Part shown: piece by piece, positions 32,978 to 41,365 of the stretch | Layout of the letters: every line of letters begins with the position of its first letter | Position numbering within the stretch: the first letter of the stretch is position 1 | NCBI RefSeq assembly: GCF_050483325.1 | Contig: NZ_JBCMYF010000006.1 | Coordinates: 186,001-250,000, forward strand | Source: Bacillus_P idriensis_A | Lineage (GTDB): Bacteria > Bacillota > Bacilli > Bacillales > Bacillaceae | Direction of reading: 5' to 3' | DNA length: 64,000 nucleotides | Notes under the pieces: model-generated | What the model was told of the DNA's origin: nothing | What the model saw: only the letters and a program-made list of their open reading frames with translations | The model's database searches: none | Made by a program: the position numbers and the translations under genes

Positions 32978-33601
32978 GTGACTGCACCGAAGCCGAAGGT
33001 ATATATTGAGATACTTCGTCAAATCAGGTCCATCATCCACGAAGATGCTCTTTTGGCAGGGGATAAAATTCCATCTGAAAGAGAACTCGCTGAACGGTTA
33101 AATGCAGGGAGATCATCCGTCAGAGAAGCTCTCCGGGCGCTCGAGCTCCTCGGAATGATTGAAACTAGACGCGGCGAAGGAACATATATCAAGGATTTTC
33201 GAGAACATGGTCTTGTTGAAATTCTCGGCACGTTTATTTTGCAGGATAAAAATGCGATCGCTGATTTGATTGAAATGAACGGGCTCCTTGAAGCAAGTGC
33301 GTTAACATTATTGCTTGCAAAAGATAATCAAGCTGAAGAATTAAAGAATATTGGCTTCTCTATTCAGGATCAGAATCTGAGACATGCGGAGATTATGGCC
33401 AAGTTTATGAAGCTGTCGGACAACTACCTTTTATTCCGGATATGGACGGTCCTGAATGAGTATTTAAAGGTAATCCAGCCGGAGCAGAAGACCGGCAGAT
33501 CAAGCGAATATGAAAAAATAATTGATGGACTCATTTCAAATGATGAAAAGAAGGTTTTTGATTCTTATAAAACCCTGACAAAGAAAGAAAATGTCGAATA
33601 G
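32978..33601 (+). CDS. GntR-family regulator, FadR/FCD subgroup
   Basis: A 207-residue transcription factor. Residues 5-72 form the GntR winged helix: LLAGDKIPSERELAERLNAGRSSVREALRAL, then the ETRRGEGTYI wing. The C-terminal part is an FCD-type all-helical ligand domain. It is shorter than the common 150-160 residues, and the second histidine-bearing motif reads SSEYEKIIDGL, with Tyr in the usual His position. The start is GTG with GGTGG nearby. Ten bases separate it from ytsJ, so they form an operon, and a matching operator lies upstream of ytsJ. Malate or a related carboxylate is a reasonable ligand guess. Confidence 0.85.
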   Translation: MTAPKPKVYIEILRQIRSIIHEDALLAGDKIPSERELAERLNAGRSSVREALRALELLGMIETRRGEGTYIKDFREHGLVEILGTFILQDKNAIADLIEMNGLLEASALTLLLAKDNQAEELKNIGFSIQDQNLRHAEIMAKFMKLSDNYLLFRIWTVLNEYLKVIQPEQKTGRSSEYEKIIDGLISNDEKKVFDSYKTLTKKENVE

Positions 33602-33744
33602 GACATGACACCTTTTTACAAAAAAATTGAAAATAATCCGGTAAAGTAGATAGATATGGCTAAGAGACAGGAATGAATCATTAATTCAATCAGGCGATCT
33701 GTCTAGAGACACCGAATGAAGTTCATAGAAAAGGAGGCAACGTT

Positions 33745-34620
33745 TTGTTAAAGGATTTATTTTCTAAGAAGAACCCAAAAAAGAAGAAATATGCATCCAT
33801 TCCTTCTGAGCAGGCAAAGCATGATGTGCCTGAAGGAATCATGACAAAGTGTCCTAGCTGTAAAAAGATTATGTACTCTAAAGAATTGAATAAAAATCTG
33901 CGCGTGTGTATGAATTGCGGCCATCATCACACCATGACTGCCAGAGAAAGAATTAAAAGCTTATTTGATGAACATTCATTTACTGAGTTTGATAAGGAAA
34001 TGGTCTCTGAAAATCCGCTTAATTTCCCTGGATATATGGAAAAAGTAGAAAAAGACCGCAAAAAAACAAATCTAAACGAAGCAGTTGTAACCGGAGAAGG
34101 CACGATAAACGGCAATAAAACGGTCATTGCCATTATGGATGCAAGCTTCAGAATGGGCAGCATGGGATCAGTTGTCGGCGAAAAGATTACTAGAGCGATA
34201 GAGCGTGCAAATGACCGCGAGCTGCCGTTTATTATTTTTACAGCTTCCGGCGGTGCAAGGATGCAGGAAGGTGTACTCAGCTTAATGCAAATGGCCAAGA
34301 CCAGCTCTGCACTGAAAATGTTCAGTGATAACGGAGGACTGATCATTTCTGTCATGACTCATCCTACAACAGGAGGGGTTTCTGCAAGCTTTGCTTCACT
34401 TGGTGATTATAATTTTGCAGAACCGCGTGCACTTATTGGATTTGCGGGAAGACGCATCATTGAACAGACAATCCGGGAAGACCTGCCTGAGGATTTTCAG
34501 ACAGCAGAATTTCTTTTGAAACACGGCCAGCTCGATGCTGTTATTAATCGATTGGATATGAAGGATACTCTTTCTAACATCCTGGAACTTCATACGTCAG
34601 GAGGTGGATCTGCATGGTAG
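33745..34620 (+). CDS. accD: acetyl-CoA carboxylase carboxyltransferase beta subunit
   Basis: With AccA, transfers the carboxyl group from carboxybiotin to acetyl-CoA to give malonyl-CoA, the first step of fatty-acid synthesis. The 291-residue protein has the N-terminal zinc ribbon Cys36-x2-Cys39 and Cys55-x2-Cys58, followed by the crotonase-like carboxyltransferase domain with ASGGARMQEG and THPTTGGVSASFA. The start is TTG behind AAAGGAGGC with 9-base spacing. The 3' end overlaps accA by seven bases, so the two are coupled. Confidence 0.97.
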   Translation: MLKDLFSKKNPKKKKYASIPSEQAKHDVPEGIMTKCPSCKKIMYSKELNKNLRVCMNCGHHHTMTARERIKSLFDEHSFTEFDKEMVSENPLNFPGYMEKVEKDRKKTNLNEAVVTGEGTINGNKTVIAIMDASFRMGSMGSVVGEKITRAIERANDRELPFIIFTASGGARMQEGVLSLMQMAKTSSALKMFSDNGGLIISVMTHPTTGGVSASFASLGDYNFAEPRALIGFAGRRIIEQTIREDLPEDFQTAEFLLKHGQLDAVINRLDMKDTLSNILELHTSGGGSAW

Positions 34621-35591
34621 GAGAACTTGAATTTGAAAAACCGGTAACAGATCTAAGGCAGAAAATTTCAGAGCTTAAAGAATTCACAAAAAATACCGAT
34701 GTAGATCTGACGGCTGAGATTGTGAAGCTTGAAGGACGTCTTGAAAAGCTTGAAAAAGATATCTATACCAATTTACAGCCTTGGGATCGAGTGCAAATTG
34801 CAAGACACCCTAACCGTCCCACAACATTGGATTATATTGATAAACTTTTCACAAACTTCTTTGAAATACATGGCGACCGCTACTATGGTGACGATGAAGC
34901 TATTGTCGGAGGCATCGCAAAATACGGCGGACTTCCTGTAACGGTCATTGGCCATCAGCGCGGCAAGGATACAAAAGAAAATATCCGCCGGAACTTTGGC
35001 ATGCCTCATCCGGAAGGCTACCGCAAAGCACTGCGCTTAATGCATCAGGCTGAAAAATTCAACCGTCCGATTATTTGCTTTATCGATACTAAAGGAGCTT
35101 ATCCCGGCAAGGCTGCAGAAGAACGGGGCCAAAGCGAAGCAATCGCCAAAAACTTATTTGAAATGGCTGGATTAACTGTTCCGGTTATCTGTATTGTGAT
35201 TGGAGAAGGCGGCAGCGGAGGCGCGCTTGCGCTCGGTGTTGGAAATCATATTCATATGCTTGAGAACTCAACTTACTCTGTTATCTCGCCTGAAGGGGCA
35301 GCTGCTCTTTTATGGAAGGATGCAGGGCTTGCAAAAAAAGCTGCGGAAACAATGAAAATAACAGCGCCTGATCTGAAGAAGCTTGGCATCATTGATCAGA
35401 TTATCAATGAAGTTAAAGGCGGCGCACACAGAGATGTTTCTGAACAGGCAAAAAATATGGATAAAGTCATTCATGCTTCCCTGAAAGAATTATTGAAGCT
35501 TGATGGATCTCAACTGGTCCAGCATCGCTATGAAAAGTTTAAAAGAATCGGTCAAGTTTCGTTTGCAGAAGAAATACTTGGGGTAAAATAG
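34614..35591 (+). CDS. accA: acetyl-CoA carboxylase carboxyltransferase alpha subunit
   Basis: Partner of AccD in the carboxyltransferase complex. The 325-residue protein matches the B. subtilis length. The N-terminal helical region (residues 1-60) includes the coiled-coil stretch EIVKLEGRLEKLEKDIY. The catalytic crotonase fold carries GHQRGKDTKENIRRNFGM, CFIDTKGAYPGKAAEERGQ and GEGGSGGALALGVG. The ATG overlaps the accD stop, and GGAGGTGG within accD serves as ribosome site. It is the last gene of the operon, followed by a terminator. Confidence 0.98.
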   Translation: MVGELEFEKPVTDLRQKISELKEFTKNTDVDLTAEIVKLEGRLEKLEKDIYTNLQPWDRVQIARHPNRPTTLDYIDKLFTNFFEIHGDRYYGDDEAIVGGIAKYGGLPVTVIGHQRGKDTKENIRRNFGMPHPEGYRKALRLMHQAEKFNRPIICFIDTKGAYPGKAAEERGQSEAIAKNLFEMAGLTVPVICIVIGEGGSGGALALGVGNHIHMLENSTYSVISPEGAAALLWKDAGLAKKAAETMKITAPDLKKLGIIDQIINEVKGGAHRDVSEQAKNMDKVIHASLKELLKLDGSQLVQHRYEKFKRIGQVSFAEEILGVK

Positions 35592-35594
35592 ATT

Positions 35595-35638
35595 AACGTG
35601 TAGCCTCCGGACAGGAAGGCAGCACGTTTCTTTTTTTA
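35595..35638 (+). terminator. intrinsic terminator of accDA
   Basis: AACGTG pairs with CACGTT and an inner GCCT pairs with AGGC, followed by TTCT7. Confidence 0.82.
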
Positions 35639-35894
35639 AGGGTATATATTTAGTAATTGATGGTAAACACCTATCCCCTGAGCTGGTAAGATTATTCGAC
35701 AAAATGAAAAGGAAGCGTTTACTTTATTTAATTTTCAAAGATTCGCTGAAAACCCCTCAAAACAAGAGGTTTTATTGTATAATGAGAAAGGTTTAAATGT
35801 AACGTGAAAATTCGACATTTGTCGTTTCTTGTCTATTGTGTTGCCCATTTCTTCATGTTATTTTAATATCACATACTACTTTGGGGTGAGAAAA

Positions 35895-36854
35895 ATGAAA
35901 AAAATCGGCGTATTAACTAGTGGAGGAGATTCACCTGGTATGAACGCAGCTGTACGCGCTGTTGTACGTAAAGCGATCTATCATGATGTAGAAGTGTACG
36001 GAATTTATCACGGTTATTCTGGATTAATTGCTGGACATATCGAAAAGCTTGAGCTTGGATCTGTAGGAGATATTATCCACCGGGGGGGTACAAAGCTCTA
36101 TACAGCCCGCTGTCCTGAATTTAAAACAGTTGAGGGACAACTAAAAGGAATCGAGCAATTAAAGAAGCATGGAATAGAAGGCTTAGTTGTCATCGGCGGA
36201 GATGGTTCTTATATGGGAGCCAAAAAGCTGACTGAACATGGTTTTCCATGTGTAGGCGTTCCGGGAACCATTGATAATGACATTCCAGGCACTGATTTTA
36301 CAATTGGATTTGATACTGCACTGAATACAGTCATTGATGCTATAGATAAAATTCGGGATACTGCAACATCACATGAACGTACATACGTGATTGAAGTCAT
36401 GGGAAGACATGCTGGAGATCTTGCATTATGGTCAGGTCTTGCAGGCGGAGCAGAAACGATTCTGATTCCGGAAGTGGACTATGATATGGAAGATATTCTT
36501 GCCCGGTTAAAGCATGGGACAGACAGGGGCAAAAAACACAGTATTATCATCGTGGCAGAAGGCGTAGGAAGCGGAGTCGAATTCGGCAGAAGAATTGAAG
36601 AGGCTACTAAGCTTGAAACACGCGTATCTGTACTAGGGCACATTCAGCGCGGAGGATCTCCTACGGCGTTTGACCGTGTGCTTGCCAGCCGTCTTGGTGC
36701 TTATGCTGTAGAATTATTGCTTGAAGGAAAAGGCGGACGCGCAGTCGGCATTCAAAGCAATGAATTAACAAACAATGATATCCTTGAAATTTTAGATACA
36801 CCGCATACAGTTGATAAGAACATGTATCAGCTTTCAAAAGAATTATCGATCTAA
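35895..36854 (+). CDS. pfkA: ATP-dependent 6-phosphofructokinase
   Basis: Phosphorylates fructose 6-phosphate, the committed step of glycolysis. The 319-residue protein is the standard bacterial allosteric type: LTSGGDSPGMN at the N terminus, the GGDGSYMGA loop, the catalytic PGTIDNDIPGTD motif near residue 125, and the HIQRGGSPTAFDR signature near 250. The ATG at 35895 follows GGGGTGAG; an in-frame ATG 66 bases upstream would add a non-conserved segment. The 303-base gap before it contains the accDA terminator, a TATAAT at 35778-35783 and an AT-rich leader. It is followed by pyk in the usual pfkA-pyk operon. Confidence 0.97.
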   Translation: MKKIGVLTSGGDSPGMNAAVRAVVRKAIYHDVEVYGIYHGYSGLIAGHIEKLELGSVGDIIHRGGTKLYTARCPEFKTVEGQLKGIEQLKKHGIEGLVVIGGDGSYMGAKKLTEHGFPCVGVPGTIDNDIPGTDFTIGFDTALNTVIDAIDKIRDTATSHERTYVIEVMGRHAGDLALWSGLAGGAETILIPEVDYDMEDILARLKHGTDRGKKHSIIIVAEGVGSGVEFGRRIEEATKLETRVSVLGHIQRGGSPTAFDRVLASRLGAYAVELLLEGKGGRAVGIQSNELTNNDILEILDTPHTVDKNMYQLSKELSI

Positions 36855-36907
36855 ATGATATCTGTTTGGTATCGTTTTCATACCTATTAACAGGAGGAAT
36901 ATAACGA

Positions 36908-38668
36908 ATGAGAAAAACGAAAATAGTCTGTACGATCGGCCCTGCAAGTGAAAGTGTTGAAAAGCTTACGCAATTAATGGAAGCGGGAATGAACGTTTCA
37001 CGCTTAAACTTCTCTCATGGAGATTTTGAAGAGCACGGAGCACGCATCAAAAACATTCGCGAGGCATCAGGTAAACTTAATAAGGATATTGCCATCCTAT
37101 TGGATACAAAAGGACCTGAAATCCGCACGCATTCTATGCAGGACGGTGCAATCGAGCTTGTTGCAGGGTCAGAAGTGACCGTGTCAATGACAGAGGTGCT
37201 TGGAACAGCTGATAAATTCTCAATTTCATATGAAGGTTTAATTGATGATGTACATGCTGGATCAATCATTTTGCTTGATGATGGCCTGATTGGACTTGAA
37301 GTTCTTGAAATGAACAAACAAGCGAAAGAAATCAGAACAAAGGTTTTAAACACAGGCACATTAAAGAACAAAAAAGGTGTCAATGTTCCAGGCGTAAGCG
37401 TTAAGCTTCCGGGAATCACGGAGAAAGATGCAAATGATATCGTTTTTGGAATTGAGCAGGGAGTGGACTTCATCGCTGCGTCATTCGTACGACGTGCAGC
37501 AGATGTTCTTGAAATTCGCGAATTGCTTGAAAAACACGATGCAGGCCATATTCAAATCATCCCTAAAATCGAAAACCAGGAAGGCGTCGATAACATCGAT
37601 GAGATTCTTGAGGTTTCAGATGGTTTAATGGTTGCACGCGGTGACTTGGGTGTGGAAATTCCAGCTGAAGAAGTGCCATTGGTTCAAAAAGACCTTATTA
37701 AAAAGTGCAACGCTTTAGGCAAACCGGTTATTACAGCTACACAAATGCTTGACAGCATGCAGCGCAATCCACGCCCTACACGCGCAGAAGCAAGTGATGT
37801 TGCAAACGCCATTTTTGACGGTACTGATGCAATCATGCTATCTGGTGAGACGGCTGCAGGATCATACCCTGTTGAAGCGGTTCAAACTATGAATAACATT
37901 GCTTCACGTGCTGAACAAGCTCTTGATTACAAGCAAATCCTTGCAAAGCGCAGCGAACAGGCTGACATGACAATTACGGATGCTATCGGACAATCGGTTG
38001 CGCATACAGGACTTAACTTGAAAGCTGCTGCAATTGTAGCAACGACTGAAAGCGGGCATACAGCGAGAATGATTTCAAAGTACCGTCCTAAAGCTCCGAT
38101 CGTGGCTGTTACTTCATGTGAGTCAGTTTCACGTAAGCTTGCTCTTGTTTGGGGCGTATACTCACGCAATGGTCAAAAAGCGGCATCAACAGATGAAATG
38201 CTTGATCAGGCAGTACAAGAATCACTTCAGTCAGGAATTGTTAAGCATGGTGATTTAGTTGTCATTACTGCAGGCGTGCCAATCGGCGAAACTGGCACAA
38301 CGAACTTAATGAAAGTTCACGTTGTCGGCGATGTGATTGCTAAAGGACAGGGAATCGGGCGCAAAACAGCGTTTGGAAAAGTTGTCGTGGCAAGCTCAGC
38401 ATCTGAAGCTGAATCAAAAATGACTCAGGGTGCCATTTTAGTTTCTCAAAGTACAGATCGTGACATGATGGGCGCTTTAGAGCAAGCATCAGCATTAATT
38501 ACAGAAGAAGGCGGATTAACAAGCCATGCTGCTGTAGTTGGCTTAAGTCTTGGAATTCCTGTAATCGTAGGAGTGGAAGATGCAACTTCTATCCTGAAAG
38601 ATGGTCAGGAAATCACAGTTGATGGATCTCGCGGTGCCATCTATCAAGGACATGCAAGTGTTCTATAA
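36908..38668 (+). CDS. pyk: pyruvate kinase
   Basis: Converts phosphoenolpyruvate and ADP to pyruvate and ATP. The 586-residue protein is the long Bacillus form. Residues 1-470 are the catalytic barrel and regulatory domain (KIVCTIGPAS, LDTKGPEIRTH, KIENQEG, MVARGDLGVEIP, ITATQMLDSM). Residues about 475-586 form the extra C-terminal PEP-utiliser-like domain with GGLTSHAAVVGLSLGIP. That domain keeps the histidine of the TSHAA motif. It follows pfkA by 53 bases with CAGGAGG before ATG. Confidence 0.98.
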   Translation: MRKTKIVCTIGPASESVEKLTQLMEAGMNVSRLNFSHGDFEEHGARIKNIREASGKLNKDIAILLDTKGPEIRTHSMQDGAIELVAGSEVTVSMTEVLGTADKFSISYEGLIDDVHAGSIILLDDGLIGLEVLEMNKQAKEIRTKVLNTGTLKNKKGVNVPGVSVKLPGITEKDANDIVFGIEQGVDFIAASFVRRAADVLEIRELLEKHDAGHIQIIPKIENQEGVDNIDEILEVSDGLMVARGDLGVEIPAEEVPLVQKDLIKKCNALGKPVITATQMLDSMQRNPRPTRAEASDVANAIFDGTDAIMLSGETAAGSYPVEAVQTMNNIASRAEQALDYKQILAKRSEQADMTITDAIGQSVAHTGLNLKAAAIVATTESGHTARMISKYRPKAPIVAVTSCESVSRKLALVWGVYSRNGQKAASTDEMLDQAVQESLQSGIVKHGDLVVITAGVPIGETGTTNLMKVHVVGDVIAKGQGIGRKTAFGKVVVASSASEAESKMTQGAILVSQSTDRDMMGALEQASALITEEGGLTSHAAVVGLSLGIPVIVGVEDATSILKDGQEITVDGSRGAIYQGHASVL

Positions 38669-38680
38669 GTAAATAAAGAC

Positions 38681-38711
38681 AAAAAGAGAAGGGCTTTTCC
38701 TTCTCTTTTTT
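38681..38711 (+). terminator. intrinsic terminator of pfkA-pyk
   Basis: AAAAAGAGAAGG pairs with CCTTCTCTTTTT around a 6-base loop; T-rich tail. Confidence 0.92.
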
Positions 38712-38759
38712 GCATGCATTCCATATACTCTTTATATACGACAAAATGAGGTGCATTAG

Positions 38760-39146
38760 ATGAGATATTTGCTGCCATTTTTAATTATCATCCCAGCATG
38801 TGAAATTGGCATCTTGCTTTTCTCAGGCAAAACGATCGGAATCATTCCAACTATCTTAATGATTATTGCAACTGGAATAGCTGGAGCGTGGCTTTCAAAG
38901 AAGCAGGGAATGGAAGCAATCCGAAAAGTTCAGCGTGAAATCAGCTTTGGAAATATACCGGGTGATGCCATAATTGACGGGCTGTGTGTTCTCGTTGGGG
39001 GCTTGCTTCTTTTAACACCTGGTTTTATAACAGATTTAACAGGGTTTGTTTTATTAATCCCCGCAACAAGAAAATTTGTAAAACCGCTGCTGCAAAAGTG
39101 GATCAGCAGAATGATCGATCAAAATCGATTTACGATTATACGATAG
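38760..39146 (+). CDS. fxsA: FxsA-family membrane protein
   Basis: A 128-residue FxsA/YtzA-family membrane protein. The N-terminal helix (LLPFLIIIPACEIGILLFSG) is followed by a second (IIPTILMIIATGIAGAWLS). A conserved polar loop with GMEAIRKVQREISFGNIPGDAIIDG comes next, and then a third hydrophobic region with LLLLTPGFITDLTGFVLLIP. In E. coli FxsA relieves F-plasmid exclusion of phage T7; in Bacillus the role is unknown. GAGGTG is about 6 bases before ATG. Single gene after the pfkA-pyk terminator. Confidence 0.9.
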   Translation: MRYLLPFLIIIPACEIGILLFSGKTIGIIPTILMIIATGIAGAWLSKKQGMEAIRKVQREISFGNIPGDAIIDGLCVLVGGLLLLTPGFITDLTGFVLLIPATRKFVKPLLQKWISRMIDQNRFTIIR

Positions 39147-39181
39147 AACCGTCTGAGCTTTTCGCATCAGCGGTTTTTTTC
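39147..39181 (+). terminator. intrinsic terminator of fxsA
   Basis: AACCG pairs with CGGTT and TGA with TCA, with small bulges, followed by T7. Confidence 0.7.
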
Positions 39182-39191
39182 CTGTTTGCCA

Positions 39192-39252
39192 ATACAGAAA
39201 AGCGGAGCATTATCTGACATGTCTGAGCTAAATGCGATTCCGCTTTTCTGTT
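39192..39252. repeat. interspersed repeat, minimal copy E
   Basis: Only the ends remain: CAGAAAAGCGGA (39195-39206) and TCCGCTTTTCTG (39239-39250) form a perfect 12-bp inverted repeat, with GCATT/AATGC pairing just inside. It lies between the convergent fxsA and ytvI genes, where it could also act as a terminator for ytvI. Confidence 0.65.
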
Positions 39253-39257
39253 GGCCC

Positions 39258-40364
39258 TTACGATTTTTTAGTGATAAATGACCAGATATCTTCAAATATT
39301 CCTGCATTGTGAAGGGCATTGAATATAACTAAAGCAACTGGCCCGGCAATTAATCCTAGAAACCCGAATAATTTAAAACCTGCAAATAACGAAATCAGTG
39401 TTGCAAGAGGATCAAGTCCAATTGTTGAAGATAAAATCTTCGGTTCCATCATTTGACGCTGAATCAAGATGATCAGGTATAAAACACCTAAACCAATGGC
39501 AAACGGCAGATCGCCGCTGAATGCTGAGTAAATGATCCACGGGACGAAGACCAGGCCTGTTCCGAGATAAGGAAGCAAATCAACGATTCCAATCAGCAAA
39601 GCAATTGTAATTGCATAGTCCACCCGCAGGAAGAGTAACCCTAGTAATACGATAATAGTTGTGATGCTGATTAAAATCAGTTGAGCTTTAATGAAACCAA
39701 GCAAAGCTTTTTTTAAATCATCAACAACCGTTCTGCCGCTTTTTCTCGCTTTTAAGGGAAGGTATTTGCGGAGCAGCTTCTGAAATTTGTACCAGTCTTT
39801 GCTGATGAAAAAAGCTGCCAGCAAGGAGAAAATCGTCACTGTAGCAGCGTTCGGGAGCCAGCTGATCAACAGCGGAATGTTCTCTAGCAGCCCTTTTAAA
39901 AAGCCGGCTGCATTTGATCCGATTTTTTCGCCTGCATTTTGAATGTTGGCAAGGATTGTTGCCTGCTGACTGGAATCAAGCGTATTAAATAAAGCTGCAA
40001 TATCTTCATAGACGGGAAGCACACGGTCCCCAATGAATGTCTCAATATAAACGACAAGGGCTTTGAAATGCTCAGGCACGGACGATGCAAGATACGTGGT
40101 GCCCGTTACGAGTTCAGTGACCAGCAAGGTAATAATGCCTGCAATAACGACAAATAGAAAGGCGATAGATAGTAAAACGGCAGCACTTCGAACCATTTTT
40201 TTTTCAAGCAGATTGACCATAGGATTTATGAACATCGCTAGGATGAGTCCGATTATAAACGGATAAGTGAGCGCCGAGATATAATAGACAGAGGCGAGCG
40301 CAGCGGCAATAATGCCTGCAACGGCAAGCGTTCTGACAGTAACTTGTACTACGTAAGCATTCAC
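39258..40364 (-). CDS. ytvI: AI-2E-family permease YtvI, sporulation-associated
   Basis: A 368-residue membrane protein of the PerM/AI-2E group, with about seven to eight helices: two N-terminal hairpins (residues 10-75), a polar extracytoplasmic region (90-160), and the conserved C-terminal block with IGIVDLLPYLGTGLVFVPW and GLDPLATLISLFAGFKLFG. In Bacillus this gene is annotated as a sporulation membrane protein. The start is GTG, with GGAGGGG 5 bases upstream. It runs against its neighbours as a single gene. Confidence 0.9.
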   Translation of the reverse strand: MNAYVVQVTVRTLAVAGIIAAALASVYYISALTYPFIIGLILAMFINPMVNLLEKKMVRSAAVLLSIAFLFVVIAGIITLLVTELVTGTTYLASSVPEHFKALVVYIETFIGDRVLPVYEDIAALFNTLDSSQQATILANIQNAGEKIGSNAAGFLKGLLENIPLLISWLPNAATVTIFSLLAAFFISKDWYKFQKLLRKYLPLKARKSGRTVVDDLKKALLGFIKAQLILISITTIIVLLGLLFLRVDYAITIALLIGIVDLLPYLGTGLVFVPWIIYSAFSGDLPFAIGLGVLYLIILIQRQMMEPKILSSTIGLDPLATLISLFAGFKLFGFLGLIAGPVALVIFNALHNAGIFEDIWSFITKKS

Positions 40365-40513
40365 ATGATCCCCTCCTGTTCATTATTCAGATTTTTTAAA
40401 GATCGTTAATAATTTTCTGTATTTGTTTCAGGCACGCGGTCCGAGACTCTTTGCCGAAAAGAAATCTGTATCTGCCGCTGTGCTGAAAAAGACTTTTGAA
40501 AGGAAGTAAGAAA

Positions 40514-40972
40514 ATGAATCAACCTGTCCTATTCTTAATCATATTATTGATCGTTGGATTTCTTGCCAAAAATCAATCATTAATGTTCGCAGTCGGTTTT
40601 TTACTAGTTGTGAAATTGACCGGCCTTGATACGAAATTGTTTCCTCATATCCAGGCAAAGGGGATAAATTGGGGTGTCACTGTAATTACGATCGCCGTAC
40701 TGGTGCCGATTGCTACCGGTGATATTGGATTTAAGCAGCTGACAGAGGCAATGAGATCGTCCTATGCATGGATTGCTCTTGGAGCCGGGATTGCAGTAGC
40801 ACTAATTGCTAAGAATGGTTTGACGCTGCTTGCAGAAGACCCCCATATCACTACAGCTCTTGTGTTTGGAACCATTTTAGCAGTGTCTTTATTTGGGGGA
40901 GTTGCCGTCGGACCGCTGATTGGAGCAGGAATTGCGTATTTGGTCATGCAAACGGTTAAATTTTTTGGTTAA
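40514..40972 (+). CDS. ytwI: DUF441 membrane protein YtwI
   Basis: A 152-residue UPF0756/DUF441 protein with four to five membrane segments. It starts MNQPVLFLIILLIVGFLAKNQ, has GVTVITIAVLVPIATGDIGF in the middle and ends with VAVGPLIGAGIAYLVMQ. The ATG at 40514 is preceded by AAAGGAAG at 7 bases; the upstream start at 40496 is not supported. It is divergent from ytvI and lies just before citZ, as in B. subtilis. Function unknown. Confidence 0.9.
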   Translation: MNQPVLFLIILLIVGFLAKNQSLMFAVGFLLVVKLTGLDTKLFPHIQAKGINWGVTVITIAVLVPIATGDIGFKQLTEAMRSSYAWIALGAGIAVALIAKNGLTLLAEDPHITTALVFGTILAVSLFGGVAVGPLIGAGIAYLVMQTVKFFG

Positions 40973-41077
40973 TATAATAAATTCTGATACAATAAATGAG
41001 AAGGCGCCTTTAAAACTCATTATTCTTCTTAAATATCATTTTTCTGACAAATTTTTTGGTTCTGGAAATTCTTTTCG

Positions 41078-41106
41078 TTCACAAAAATCAGATAATTGTT
41101 TATAAT
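41078..41106 (+). promoter_or_regulatory. SigA promoter of citZ
   Basis: TTCACA (41078-41083), a 17-base spacer and a perfect TATAAT (41101-41106). It implies an untranslated leader of about 255 bases before citZ. Confidence 0.6.
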
Positions 41107-41186
41107 GGGTATAGGCAGTTTCATTCCGCCTTCTTATTAATGAAAGTCACAATTGAAGATAACATTCGATGTGGCTATTATATTAG

Positions 41187-41222
41187 CTGTAAATGTAAGC
41201 ATTTTCTTTTTATAAAATGCTT
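41187..41222 (+). promoter_or_regulatory. citZ leader hairpin with cre-like sequence
   Basis: AAGCATTTT (41197-41205) pairs with AAAATGCTT (41214-41222). TGTAAGCATTTTCT (41194-41207) resembles a catabolite-responsive element with two mismatches. The 393-base gap between ytwI and citZ holds this leader and the citZ promoter but no gene. Confidence 0.4.
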
Positions 41223-41365
41223 GAGTATTGAGCAAGCGCTCGGTCGTTTAAACGATTGAAAGATTGGGCAAATAAAAAGAAAAAGACCAGTTTGTCGAAT
41301 GCTATCTTTTATTGTTGACGAGAAGAGCGGATCAATGGGGATATTTTTGCAAAGGAGAGATTTAC

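Noticed and set aside
33615..33660. FapR operator or clear promoter before accD
   Set aside because: No FapR-type palindrome is present, and the possible TTGAAA/TAGATA pair has an 18-base spacer and poor match.
35829..35894. 66-base upstream extension of pfkA
   Set aside because: No ribosome site before the upstream ATG; the internal ATG has one and gives the standard 319-residue enzyme.
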